Source: Spartobacteria bacterium UBA695 (GTDB taxonomy: Bacteria > Verrucomicrobiota > Verrucomicrobiia > Chthoniobacterales > Chthoniobacteraceae). Taken from it: a stretch of 47,270 nt of DNA. The position numbers and the translations under genes were made by a program. Of this stretch, positions 1 through 7,761 are shown in pieces (positions within the stretch are counted from its first letter, which is position 1; every line of letters begins with the position of its first letter). The stretch lies in NCBI GenBank assembly GCA_002298145.1, contig DBMP01000014.1, forward strand, positions 1 through 47,270. The letters are read 5' to 3'. Under the pieces are notes generated by a model. It saw only the letters and a list, made by a program, of their open reading frames with translations. It searched no databases and had not been told where the DNA came from.

Positions 1-17
1 GAAATATTTTTGCCACG

Positions 18-740
18 CTACGGCACCATCAGCACCATGCCGGGCTTGAGCTTGGCGGTGCCGTCCATGGGCTCGAAGTTGGCGTCCTGGATGTTCTTCC
101 ACTTGGCGGAGTTGTTGTAGAATTTCCGCGCGATGGAGGCCAGGGTGTCGCCGGGGCCGACGGTGTAGGTGCGCACGCCTTCGCGCAGAGGCTTCTGGGT
201 CTGCTCCGGCTTGGGCCCGCCCGCTTTGCCGAGGGCTTTGTATGCTTCGCTGCGCGCTTTAACGGCGGCTTCGAGGTCGCCCTTGAGCTGGACGATTTTC
301 TTCTGCATCTCCAGGTTGGCGTTTTTCAGCCGCTTGGCGTCCTCCTGCGAAACAGTGGCCCCGTTGCCGAGGGCCGCGCCGAGCTTCATCTGGTCTTCTT
401 TGAGGAAGCGCTGGGCGTCTTTGGCATGAGGGCCGCCGGGCGAGAGGGCCAGGTAGCGCTGGAAGTGGTGGATGGCTCCGACGGGGTCTTTGAGCTGCTC
501 CTCGTAGATAATGCCGAGCTTGAAATGGATTTCCGCCGTTTTGGGCGTGCCGTCCAGGGCCGACTCGTAGAGCGGGATGGCTTCGCCGAACTGGCCGCTT
601 GCCGCTTTCTGGTCGGCCTGGACGGCGCTGCGCTCGGCGCGGTCCTGGAAGGCCTGGTCGCAGCCGGTGAGGGCGACGGCAAGGCCAAGGGCGGCGGCAA
701 GGACCGGGATGAAGGTGAGGGTCCGGGGGGGGCGGCTCAT
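18..740 (-). CDS. LysM/TPR lipoprotein
   Basis: Predicted outer-membrane or periplasmic lipoprotein of 240 residues. The ATG at 740 is preferred over an upstream start because it puts a short basic N-terminus, a hydrophobic stretch (residues 10-24) and a lipobox LTGC (Cys27) in the right order. Residues about 37-110 look like tetratricopeptide repeats, 135-170 are charged and probably coiled coil, and 187-240 form one LysM domain (YTVGPGDTL at the start), a peptidoglycan-binding fold. This suggests an envelope scaffold or a protein of cell-wall assembly, but the partner is unknown. Its ATG overlaps the TGA of the upstream polyphosphate kinase gene (ATGA), so translation is probably coupled. 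Confidence 0.85.
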   Translation of the reverse strand: MSRPPRTLTFIPVLAAALGLAVALTGCDQAFQDRAERSAVQADQKAASGQFGEAIPLYESALDGTPKTAEIHFKLGIIYEEQLKDPVGAIHHFQRYLALSPGGPHAKDAQRFLKEDQMKLGAALGNGATVSQEDAKRLKNANLEMQKKIVQLKGDLEAAVKARSEAYKALGKAGGPKPEQTQKPLREGVRTYTVGPGDTLASIARKFYNNSAKWKNIQDANFEPMDGTAKLKPGMVLMVP

Positions 741-1477
741 TTTCCGAGGAGTTTCTCGACCTGCTCGGTGACGATTTTCACCATGCGCAGGCGGGCGTAC
801 CATTTGTAATTAGCGGGAATGACGTACCAGGGGGCGGCGGCGGTGGAGGTGCGCTCGAACATCTCTTCGGCGGCTTTGTTGTGCTGATCCCAGTTGCGCC
901 GGTTGCGCCAGTCTTCTTCGGTGATTTTCCAGTGTTTGTACGGGTCGGCCTGGCGGCGGTTAAAGCGCACAAGCTGCTCGTCTTTGTCGATGTGGAGGTA
1001 AAATTTGAGGATGAGGGTGCCGTCGTCGGTGAGCACGTTCTCGAATTCGTTGATCTCCCGGTAGGCGCGCTTCCATTCGGCCTCGGAGGCGAATCCTTCG
1101 ACGCGCTCCACCAGCACGCGGCCGTACCACGAGCGGTCGAAGATGGCCATCTGGCCGTAGGCGGGCAGTTTGTTCCAAAAGCGCCACATATAGTGGTGCA
1201 GGTACTCCTCGGCGGTCGGCTTGATGACGGAGTAGACTTTGAGGAGCCGAGGATCGAGCCGCTCGACGAGGCGCTTGATGGCCCCGCCCTTGCCCGCGGC
1301 GTCGGGCCCCTCGACGACGACGATGACGTTGTTGGTCTTGGACTCGGCCAGCTGGCGCTGGAGGCTCAGGAGCTTGAGTTCCTGCTCTTTGAGTTTGCGG
1401 CGGTAGTCTTGCTCGGAGATCTGTTTGTGCTGCAATTCGGCAAGTTGAACGCGGCTTTTTTTGGCGGAGGACGGCAT
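737..1477 (-). CDS. ppk2: Polyphosphate kinase 2 family protein
   Basis: PPK2-type kinase of 246 residues, transferring phosphate between polyphosphate and nucleotides in the cytoplasm. Visible motifs are a Walker A loop (GPDAAGKGG), a Walker B-like segment (IFDRSWYGR) with the following lid arginines, and the conserved run ITEEDWRNR near the C-terminus. The length fits the one-domain short PPK2 class; whether it prefers AMP, ADP or GDP cannot be told by eye. The start at 1477 (MPSSAKK) is chosen because the family normally begins shortly before the helical region preceding the P-loop; a start at 1495 is also open. The leader upstream holds two hairpins. The downstream lipoprotein gene overlaps by four bases. 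Confidence 0.9.
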   Translation of the reverse strand: MPSSAKKSRVQLAELQHKQISEQDYRRKLKEQELKLLSLQRQLAESKTNNVIVVVEGPDAAGKGGAIKRLVERLDPRLLKVYSVIKPTAEEYLHHYMWRFWNKLPAYGQMAIFDRSWYGRVLVERVEGFASEAEWKRAYREINEFENVLTDDGTLILKFYLHIDKDEQLVRFNRRQADPYKHWKITEEDWRNRRNWDQHNKAAEEMFERTSTAAAPWYVIPANYKWYARLRMVKIVTEQVEKLLGK

Positions 1478-1498
1478 CGGCCCCCATATGAGCATTAC

Positions 1499-1565
1499 CT
1501 GGAAGAAATTTCCAGTAAAAGGAAGGGGAGGAAGGGCCGCACTCCTTGCGGTTCCTTCCTCCCCC
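1499..1565 (-). promoter_or_regulatory. Two hairpins in the ppk2 leader
   Basis: Positions 1525-1535 and 1555-1565 are complementary over 11 bp (GGGGAGGAAGG arm). Inside them 1537-1541 pairs with 1547-1551, giving an extended hairpin. A second, smaller hairpin (CTGGAA/TTCCAG) occupies 1499-1515, nearer the ppk2 start. On the ppk2 transcript the large hairpin is followed by a short T-rich stretch, so an attenuator role is possible, but this is inference. Confidence 0.45.
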
Positions 1566-1681
1566 TGACTTCCATTGTCTTTAAAGGCGCCAGTCTCTCC
1601 GGGCGTGTCCATCGCCCGGTGTCGAGTCCATGACCGAAACTGTCGACGGGGGTAAGTTGATCAGAAAATGAAACCGCTGCC

Positions 1682-1702
1682 TATCGGGGCAACCCCCCGA
1701 TA
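1682..1702. repeat. Short palindrome between ppk2 and the DUF2278 gene
   Basis: TATCGGGG at 1682-1689 pairs with CCCCGATA at 1695-1702, with a 5-base loop. It lies in the divergent intergenic region and could be a protein-binding site or part of a 5' leader. No T-run follows, so it is not a classical terminator. Confidence 0.35.
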
Positions 1703-1773
1703 TTAATGCAGGTTTAACCCATAGCGCACTTGATTCGAGGGGGTTCCATGTGGGAAGTTCAGGGCATTCCCCG

Positions 1774-2802
1774 ATGCCGCTCAAATCCTACGCCGTTCTG
1801 AAGGGCCGTCCCTGGGCAACGCGTTCTTCTCAGGAGAACCACCCGCATTTCCAGCTCCAGGTCGACGCCGAGGGGGTCTTCTACCGGGCTGCGATCAATG
1901 TGCGCTCGATGCTGGAGCCCTCGGAGATGGAGTACTTGATCAAGCTGCGCTTTGGCCACCCGATCACCTCGGCGCTGCACCGCATTTCCCCGGGGCTGCA
2001 CCAGATCGAATCGCGGCCGGGCGGGCTGGCGCTTGATTACATCCGGCTCAATTTATTTCCCCGCGATCAGTTCATGAAGCTGCCCTCCTCGGCGCAAAGG
2101 GGGGGCGTGGATTTGAACGAGGTGCTGGAGGGGATTTTCGCCGGGGCGATGGATGACCCGGGCTGCTGGGTCTACGTGTTTGGCGAGCCGTGGGAGGCGG
2201 ACGCGAGCGACCGCATTTTCAAGTTCCACCCCTCGCGCGGGCTGCACGACGTCCATATGAACCAGGGCAACGACCCGTGCCACCTGGAGCAGGACGGGCC
2301 CTGGCAGGATGGGGCCGTCTTGATCGAGCATCCCCGGCAGCAGCGCTGGACGGGCATTTTCCTAAAGTTTCAGTCGCAATCCTGGCGTACCGCCTCCGCG
2401 AGCGGCCACGCGCTGCCCGCCCCGGCGGTCCCGGACGAACCGGCCCCGGTGGGCTGCGGCGAACGAAGCTCGCGCGCCGAGGAATGCACGGTGCGCATCG
2501 CGGCCTTGATGGTCAACCCGGCCCCGAACCAGCCCGCGCGGCAATCGGCCACGCTGCTCAACATCAGCCCGAAGACCATCGACCTGGCGGGCTGGCGGCT
2601 GATGGGCGAGAACAAGATGCGCTGGCCGCTCCAGGGGCGCCTCACGCCGGGGGAAGCCAAGGAGTTTCAGCTCGATAGCGGGATGGAGCTGCCGCAGCAC
2701 GGCGGCATCCTGACCCTGGTAAACCGCGACGGTCTGAAAGTCCACGGCGTCTACTTCACCGCCGACCAGGCCGCGAAACAGGGCTGGCGGATCGCGTTTT
2801 AA
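1774..2802 (+). CDS. DUF2278 protein with C-terminal lamin-tail-like domain
   Basis: Protein of 342 residues. The N-terminal two thirds resemble the DUF2278 (YukJ-like) family: it opens with PLKSYAVLKG and contains the conserved stretch GLHDVHMNQGND. The last ~100 residues (starting near VRIAALMVNP, with DLAGWRL and GILTLVNRDGLKVHGVYF) look like a lamin-tail beta-sandwich domain, a pairing I believe occurs in other members. The biochemical function of DUF2278 proteins is not established. The ATG at 1774 is chosen over an upstream GTG at 1750 because family members begin at this motif. There is no signal peptide, so it should be cytoplasmic. It is divergent from ppk2 and stands alone. Confidence 0.8.
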   Translation: MPLKSYAVLKGRPWATRSSQENHPHFQLQVDAEGVFYRAAINVRSMLEPSEMEYLIKLRFGHPITSALHRISPGLHQIESRPGGLALDYIRLNLFPRDQFMKLPSSAQRGGVDLNEVLEGIFAGAMDDPGCWVYVFGEPWEADASDRIFKFHPSRGLHDVHMNQGNDPCHLEQDGPWQDGAVLIEHPRQQRWTGIFLKFQSQSWRTASASGHALPAPAVPDEPAPVGCGERSSRAEECTVRIAALMVNPAPNQPARQSATLLNISPKTIDLAGWRLMGENKMRWPLQGRLTPGEAKEFQLDSGMELPQHGGILTLVNRDGLKVHGVYFTADQAAKQGWRIAF

Positions 2803-2833
2803 GAAGAAGACAGGGGAGTTATCCGCAGGTTTT

Positions 2834-2860
2834 CGCAGATTATACCTGTGTAAATCTGCG
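2834..2860. repeat. Inverted repeat CGCAGATT/AATCTGCG
   Basis: Eight-base arms (2834-2841 and 2853-2860) separated by 11 bases lie just past the end of the DUF2278 gene. With no strong T-run it is more likely part of a dispersed repeat than a terminator. It sits next to the larger CGCAAAG palindrome. Confidence 0.4.
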
Positions 2861-2947
2861 TTTCTCTTCTTTCCCGAAAAAATCCTTGAGACAAGGTACT
2901 AGCCTCCCCTAAGCCGAAAATAGGTGCCCTATAAAAAAGGCAGGGGG

Positions 2948-3013
2948 CTCACGCAAAGACGCAAAGGCGCAAAGAGTCCTGCCTTTCTTTGCGCCTTTGC
3001 GCCTTTGCGTGAG
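2948..3013. repeat. Long palindrome, CGCAAAG type (copy 1)
   Basis: Two 27-base arms (2948-2974 and 2987-3013) pair with one mismatch around a 12-base loop. Each arm is built of CTCACGCAAAG followed by GCAAAG-type units. A second copy lies at 20641-20724. Both sit between convergent genes, so one copy could end transcription or stabilise mRNA on both strands. It is a dispersed repetitive extragenic palindrome of this genome. Confidence 0.8.
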
Positions 3014-3084
3014 TATCAATATCCCCCTCTTTTTTCATGCCGCGTGGAGCCCCCCTCTGCGGGGCATGGGGATCTGTCTTCTTC

Positions 3085-3423
3085 CTAGCCCGGAGGCCAA
3101 CCCAAGGCCCGGCCGCCGAGTAGGTGGATGTGCAGATGAGGAACCGTCTCCCCGGCGTCTTTGCCGTGGTTGATGACCAGGCGGTAGCCCCCTTCGAACA
3201 CCCCCAGCTGGCGGGCGATCTTGGGCGTCGCCACGAGCATTTTGCCCAGCAGCTCGGCGTCGCCCGGCTGGCTGCCGCTGATCCCCGGGATGGCCCGCTT
3301 GGGAACGATCAGCACATGCACGGGAGCCTGCGGAGTGATGTCCTTGAAGGCGAAAAAATCCTCCTCCTCGTAAACAATGTCCGCCGGAATCTCGCGCGCG
3401 GCTATTTTTTCAAAGATAGTCAT
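3085..3423 (-). CDS. hinT: HIT family hydrolase (HinT-like)
   Basis: Cytosolic histidine-triad protein of 112 residues, of the group that hydrolyses purine nucleoside phosphoramidates such as AMP-lysine. The motif HLHIH (His96, His98, His100) near the C-terminus is the nucleotide-binding and catalytic triad, and the N-terminus (MTIFEKIAAREIPADIVYEE) is typical of HinT. The length is normal. The ATG at 3423 is chosen because it matches the family start; the frame is open further upstream but unrelated in composition. It is divergent from the mlaE gene with a 99-base gap and has no operon partner downstream. Confidence 0.93.
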   Translation of the reverse strand: MTIFEKIAAREIPADIVYEEEDFFAFKDITPQAPVHVLIVPKRAIPGISGSQPGDAELLGKMLVATPKIARQLGVFEGGYRLVINHGKDAGETVPHLHIHLLGGRALGWPPG

Positions 3424-3522
3424 AGGAAAGGGGCAAGCGTACACCCGCCTCCCGGGGGAACAGAAGGCAAAAGGCCCGGCCAAATTTGCCGGGATCACTG
3501 GACGGGGCGGTTTTCGCGGCTT

Positions 3523-4326
3523 ATGATGCCCGGCTTCATGCTCCTGTCGCGTTTCATCGGATCCACTCTCCTCGCGCTTTTGGGCTACCTGGGCGAACTG
3601 ATGTTCCTGGTGCTCGAAACCGCGCGCTCCCTTGTGACCACGCCCATCCGCTGGAAGCTCGTCCTGGCCCAGGTGATGGAGGTGGGCTACCGCTCGCAGC
3701 TGGTCGTCATCGTCACCGGGGCCTTCACCGGAATGGTCTTCGCCGCCCAGACGTATTTCCAATTTCACCGCCTCTCGATGGAAACCGCCGTCGGCGCGGT
3801 CGTCTCCGTCTCGATGTTCCGCGAACTCGGCCCCGTGCTCACGGGCCTGATGGTGGCAGGTCGGGTGGGGGCGGCGATGTCGGCTGAGATCGGCACGATG
3901 AAAGTGACCGAACAGGTCGATGCCCTGCGCTCCCTGGGCGTTCACCCGGTGGATTACCTCGTGGTGCCCCGGATGGTGGCGCTCATGATTTCCATGCCCA
4001 TTCTCGTAGCCGAATGCGTCTGGATCGGCATTCAGGCGGGGCAATTCGTCGCCGTCCACATGATGGGCGTGGCGGAGGTCTATTACGTCAATTACATGGA
4101 GAAATTCACGGCCTTGCGCGACCTGGAGATCACGCTGACCAAGGGCTTCGTCTTCGGCATCATGATCGTCTTTATCGCCTGCAACGAGGGCCTCAAATCC
4201 AAGGAAGGGGCCGTCGGCGTCGGTTACGCGACCACGCAATCCGTCGTGATCGGTTCGCTGGCCATCCTGATCGCGAACTTTTTCCTCACGATGATCCTCA
4301 ACGTTTTCTTCCCCGCCGGAGTATGA
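3523..4326 (+). CDS. mlaE: MlaE-type ABC lipid transporter permease
   Basis: Inner-membrane permease of the Mla/MCE phospholipid transport system, about 267 residues with five to six hydrophobic segments. Conserved family features are the RELGPVLTGLMVAGRVGAAM stretch with the following EIGTMKVTEQVDAL, which contacts the ATPase. The system moves phospholipids between inner and outer membrane. Starts at 3523, 3526 and 3538 are all possible; the difference is only a few residues. The stop overlaps the ATG of the ATPase gene by four bases (ATGA), showing translational coupling within an mlaE-mlaF-mlaD operon. Confidence 0.92.
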   Translation: MMPGFMLLSRFIGSTLLALLGYLGELMFLVLETARSLVTTPIRWKLVLAQVMEVGYRSQLVVIVTGAFTGMVFAAQTYFQFHRLSMETAVGAVVSVSMFRELGPVLTGLMVAGRVGAAMSAEIGTMKVTEQVDALRSLGVHPVDYLVVPRMVALMISMPILVAECVWIGIQAGQFVAVHMMGVAEVYYVNYMEKFTALRDLEITLTKGFVFGIMIVFIACNEGLKSKEGAVGVGYATTQSVVIGSLAILIANFFLTMILNVFFPAGV

Positions 4327-5084
4327 CGACGACCGCCCAACAAAGCATGCTTTCCGTGGTGGGGCTGACCAAGACGATCGGCACCCAGAAGATCCTGCGC
4401 GGCGTGGACCTGGAGGTCTCCGAAGGCGAGACGCTGGTCATCCTGGGCCGCTCCGGCAGCGGCAAGAGCGTCTTTTTAAAGCACTTGATCGGCCTCATGA
4501 CGCCCACCTCGGGCCAGGTCTTTATCGAAGGCCGCCAGATCGTGGGCTTGAAGGAGCGCGAGCTGCTGCCGATCCGCAAGACCATCGGCATGATGTTCCA
4601 GGGCTGTGCCCTCTTTGACGCCATGACGGTCGCAGAGAACGTCGCCTTCCCCCTGCGCGAAGCCGGGGAGCGCGATCCGAAAATCATCCGCGACAAAGTG
4701 GCCGAGGCGCTGGAATCAGTGGACTTGACCGGCCACGAGGAGAAGCTCCCGGTGAACCTCTCCGGCGGCATGAAAAAGCGCGTGGCCCTCGCCCGCGTCA
4801 TCATCACCCACCCGAACTGCGTGCTTTACGATGAGCCGACGGCGGGGCTGGACCCGGTGGTATCGGACTCGATCAACCATCTCATCCGCCGCATGCAGAA
4901 GCGCTTCGGCATTACGTCCGTGGTCGTCACGCACGACATGAAGTGCGCGGGCCACGTGGCCGACCGCGTGGCGTTCCTGCACGAGGGGGCCATCTACTTT
5001 CACGGGGCCTACTGCGAGCTTGTCGCCTCGCCCGACCCGCTCATCCAGGACTTCATCGAGGGCCGCTCCGGCGACTCGGATTAA
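4323..5084 (+). CDS. mlaF: MlaF-type ABC lipid transporter ATPase
   Basis: ABC ATPase of 253 residues that powers the Mla/MCE phospholipid transporter at the cytoplasmic face. Walker A is GRSGSGKS (residues 42-49), the Q-loop is MMFQGCALFD, the signature is LSGGM (146-150), Walker B is VLYDE with catalytic Glu171, and the switch histidine is His204 in VVTHDM. The KKRVALAR run after the signature is typical of MlaF. It overlaps mlaE by four bases and is followed 24 bases later by the MCE-domain gene. All catalytic residues are present, so it should be active. Confidence 0.94.
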   Translation: MTTTAQQSMLSVVGLTKTIGTQKILRGVDLEVSEGETLVILGRSGSGKSVFLKHLIGLMTPTSGQVFIEGRQIVGLKERELLPIRKTIGMMFQGCALFDAMTVAENVAFPLREAGERDPKIIRDKVAEALESVDLTGHEEKLPVNLSGGMKKRVALARVIITHPNCVLYDEPTAGLDPVVSDSINHLIRRMQKRFGITSVVVTHDMKCAGHVADRVAFLHEGAIYFHGAYCELVASPDPLIQDFIEGRSGDSD

Positions 5085-5108
5085 CTAAAATTTCCCACTC
5101 TCATTCCC

Positions 5109-6086
5109 ATGGCAAACGATCAAAAAAGTCTCGAAACCAAGGTCGGCCTCTTTGTGCTGATCGGCTTGGTCATCATCGGCGCGATGGCCGTTCAGTTTGG
5201 CCGCGTCGGGCAAGGCCTTTCCGACACCTACGAAATCACCGTCGAGTTCCCCAACGCCAGCGGGCTCGTCAAAAACGCCGACGTGCAGCTCTCCGGCGCG
5301 CGCATCGGCGTGGTGGCCGACGCGCCCAAGGCCATGCCCGGGCAGATCGGTATCATCCCGGTGAAGCTGAAAATCCGCAGCGACATCCGCCTCCCCAAGG
5401 GCTCCTTTTTCATGATCGGAAAATCCGGCTTGATGGGCGACACCTCGGTCATGGTGGGCCTGCCCACGGGGTTTGATTACGAGAAATTTGAACCGAAGGA
5501 CGACAATGTGATCGCGGCAGGCTCGAAAGTGCGCGGAACCCCGGTAACGGACTTCAACGAACTGGCAAGCCAGGGCGAAAAGAACATGAAAAAGCTCGGC
5601 GTGGCGCTGGATGAAATCACCGACGTCCTCTCGCAGGTGCGCAACGGCGCGCTCAACGACGAGAACATGAAGAATCTGCAATCCTCCTTCGCGAACATCA
5701 AAACCACCAGCGACAACCTGGCCCAAGCCTCGACCAAAATCGACGGCGTGATCGGCGGAGCCCTCTCGGCGGTTGACAGCGCAAAGGAGACGTTCTCCGA
5801 GGCGAAGGCGGCCATGGTGACCATCAACGGGGCCGCCACCGATGTGCGCGGGGTCGTGACCGACGTGCGCGGCATCGTCAAGGTGGGCCAGGGCGTGCTC
5901 AACCAAGCGCAGAACGGCCACGGGGCGATCCCGATGCTGCTCGGCAACGGCCAGGTGGCCGACGATCTGCGCGCAGTCATCTACAACATCCGCCGCCACG
6001 GGGTGCTCTTCTACCGCGACAGCGCTCCGACGCCCGTCCCCGCCAGCGCGGCGGCCTCTTCAGCGGCTTCCAGGAAGACCCGATGA
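5109..6086 (+). CDS. mlaD: MlaD-type MCE-domain substrate-binding protein
   Basis: Membrane-anchored periplasmic MCE protein of 325 residues, the lipid-binding part of the Mla transporter. One transmembrane helix (residues about 12-30) is followed by a single MCE domain (about 37-115; FPNASGLVKNADVQLSGARIG). A long region of helical heptads follows to about 290, probably a coiled coil that spans part of the periplasm, and the tail is Ala/Ser/Pro-rich. It is longer than E. coli MlaD and closer to the longer MCE proteins. The stop overlaps the maf start by four bases. Confidence 0.9.
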   Translation: MANDQKSLETKVGLFVLIGLVIIGAMAVQFGRVGQGLSDTYEITVEFPNASGLVKNADVQLSGARIGVVADAPKAMPGQIGIIPVKLKIRSDIRLPKGSFFMIGKSGLMGDTSVMVGLPTGFDYEKFEPKDDNVIAAGSKVRGTPVTDFNELASQGEKNMKKLGVALDEITDVLSQVRNGALNDENMKNLQSSFANIKTTSDNLAQASTKIDGVIGGALSAVDSAKETFSEAKAAMVTINGAATDVRGVVTDVRGIVKVGQGVLNQAQNGHGAIPMLLGNGQVADDLRAVIYNIRRHGVLFYRDSAPTPVPASAAASSAASRKTR

Positions 6087-6652
6087 ACCTTGTCTTAGCC
6101 TCCGCCTCGCCCCGCCGCCGCCAGCTTCTCAGCGAATTCGGCTATTGCTTCCGCGTGGAGCCAGCCGATGTCGATGAGATCATGCCGCCGGACCTGAACG
6201 TGGCCGAGATCACGCTTTTTAACGCCCAGCAAAAGGCGCTCCATATTTCGAAAAAGAACCCATCGGAAATCGTCGTGGGCGTGGACACGCTCGTGGCGCT
6301 CGACGGGGCCAGCCTTGGCAAACCGGCTGACATGGAGGCCGCCTTTGAGATGATTTCGCGCCTCAACGGGCGCATCCACGAGGTCTACACCGCCGTCTGG
6401 GCCGAGCGCGCCACCCCGGCCACCAGCCGCGCGCTGGTGGAGATTAGCCGGGTGAAGTTCCGCACGCTCGACGATGCGGGCCTGCGCCGCTACCTGGCGC
6501 GGATCAACCCGCTCGACAAAGCGGGCGCCTACGCGGCCCAGGACGACAGCGACGAGAGCATCGTGGAGTCCATCGAGGGCTCGCGCACGAACGTCATCGG
6601 CCTGCCGATGGAGGCCTTCGAGCGAATGCTGCGGGAATTTCCGAAGGCGTAA
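6083..6652 (+). CDS. maf: Maf-family nucleoside triphosphate pyrophosphatase
   Basis: Maf/YhdE-type house-cleaning enzyme of 189 residues that hydrolyses non-canonical or modified nucleoside triphosphates to monophosphates and PPi. The N-terminal ASASPRRRQLL motif, the GVDTLVALDG segment with the catalytic Asp, and the conserved DKAGAYAAQD stretch near residue 150 are all present. It begins inside the mlaD stop codon (ATGA), so it is co-translated with the lipid transport genes although functionally unrelated. Length and motifs are normal. Confidence 0.94.
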   Translation: MNLVLASASPRRRQLLSEFGYCFRVEPADVDEIMPPDLNVAEITLFNAQQKALHISKKNPSEIVVGVDTLVALDGASLGKPADMEAAFEMISRLNGRIHEVYTAVWAERATPATSRALVEISRVKFRTLDDAGLRRYLARINPLDKAGAYAAQDDSDESIVESIEGSRTNVIGLPMEAFERMLREFPKA

Positions 6653-6707
6653 GGGCCCCAGCGATTTTCTTTTCCCCCGGCGCTCGCTTCCTGATAAAAC
6701 TCGCTCC

Positions 6708-7760
6708 ATGCATATCCCCGACGGATATTTGAGCCCCTCGACTTGCGCCGTCATGACGGCGGTGAGCCTGCCCTTCTGGGCGGTGGGCCTCAGGCGCGTG
6801 AAGGCGGCCTTTAGCGCCCGGCTGGCCCCGCTGATCTCGGTCTGCGCGGCGTTTTCTTTCGTGGTGATGATGTTCAATCTCCCGCTGCCAGGGGGGACGA
6901 CGGGCCATGCGGTCGGCGTGGCCGTGGCGGCCATCGTGCTGGGGCCATGGGCCTCGATGCTGGCCATTTCCGTGGCGCTTTTAATCCAAGCGGTCTTTTT
7001 CGGCGACGGCGGGATCACGGCCTTCGGGGCGAACTGTTTTAACATGGCCATCGCGGGGTCGTTCGTGGCCGACGCGGTTTACCGGGCCATCGCGGGCGCG
7101 GCTCCGCTCGGATCGCGGCGACGCGTGGTGGCCGCAGGGCTCGCGGGCTACGTGGCGCTCAACGCAGCGGCGCTGCTGGCGGGGATCGAGTTTGGCCTTC
7201 AGCCGATGCTGTTCCACGACGCCTCGGGCGCGCCGCTCTACTGCCCCTACCCGCTCGGGATCGCCGTTCCCGCGATGATGCTGGGGCACCTGGCTTTTGC
7301 AGGGGTGGCCGAGGGCATTCTCGCGGCGGGCGTGGTGGCCTGGCTCCAGCAGAACGAACCTTCGCTTTTTGAAATTCACGCGGCGGCGGGCCGTGGCCGC
7401 GCGCAGCGCATCGGCTGGGCGGTCGTTCTGGCGCTGGTTTTCGCCGCGCCGCTGGGGCTCATCGCCACCGGGACGGCCTGGGGCGAATGGGCGGTGGAGG
7501 ATTTCAGCAAACCCGAGGCGCGCGCCGCCGTGGCTGCCGCGTCCGGCAACGTCGAGCCGCCTGCGGAGGCCCCGGGTGGCATGGCCCGCCTGGCCGAGCT
7601 CTGGAAAGCGCCGCTGCCGGACTACGCCCCCGCTTTTCTCCACAACGCCGCCGCCGGTTACATCCTTTCCGCCGGAGCGGGGGTGGCCCTTACGGGAGCC
7701 GCCGCGCTCGGGCTGCAATGGCTCGCTCGCGGGGCACGCCGCCGGAACCCGGTCGGGTAA
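6708..7760 (+). CDS. cbiM: CbiM/NikM-type ECF metal transporter S component
   Basis: Substrate-specific membrane component of a cobalt or nickel energy-coupling-factor transporter, 350 residues. It begins MHIPDGYLSP, the family's metal-binding N-terminus in which Met1 and His2 coordinate the ion, and this fixes the start at 6708. About seven hydrophobic helices follow. The C-terminal ~120 residues carry a periplasmic loop and a final helix, resembling the fused CbiN/PDGLE-type extension seen in longer members. It is one base from cbiQ and forms an operon with it and cbiO. Metal specificity (Co or Ni) cannot be read from sequence. No riboswitch fits the 55-base gap before it. Confidence 0.92.
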   Translation: MHIPDGYLSPSTCAVMTAVSLPFWAVGLRRVKAAFSARLAPLISVCAAFSFVVMMFNLPLPGGTTGHAVGVAVAAIVLGPWASMLAISVALLIQAVFFGDGGITAFGANCFNMAIAGSFVADAVYRAIAGAAPLGSRRRVVAAGLAGYVALNAAALLAGIEFGLQPMLFHDASGAPLYCPYPLGIAVPAMMLGHLAFAGVAEGILAAGVVAWLQQNEPSLFEIHAAAGRGRAQRIGWAVVLALVFAAPLGLIATGTAWGEWAVEDFSKPEARAAVAAASGNVEPPAEAPGGMARLAELWKAPLPDYAPAFLHNAAAGYILSAGAGVALTGAAALGLQWLARGARRRNPVG

Positions 7761-7761
7761 T

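Noticed and set aside
6653..6707. Cobalamin or nickel-cobalt riboswitch before cbiM
   Set aside because: The gap is only 55 bases and has no stable structure, too short for a known aptamer.
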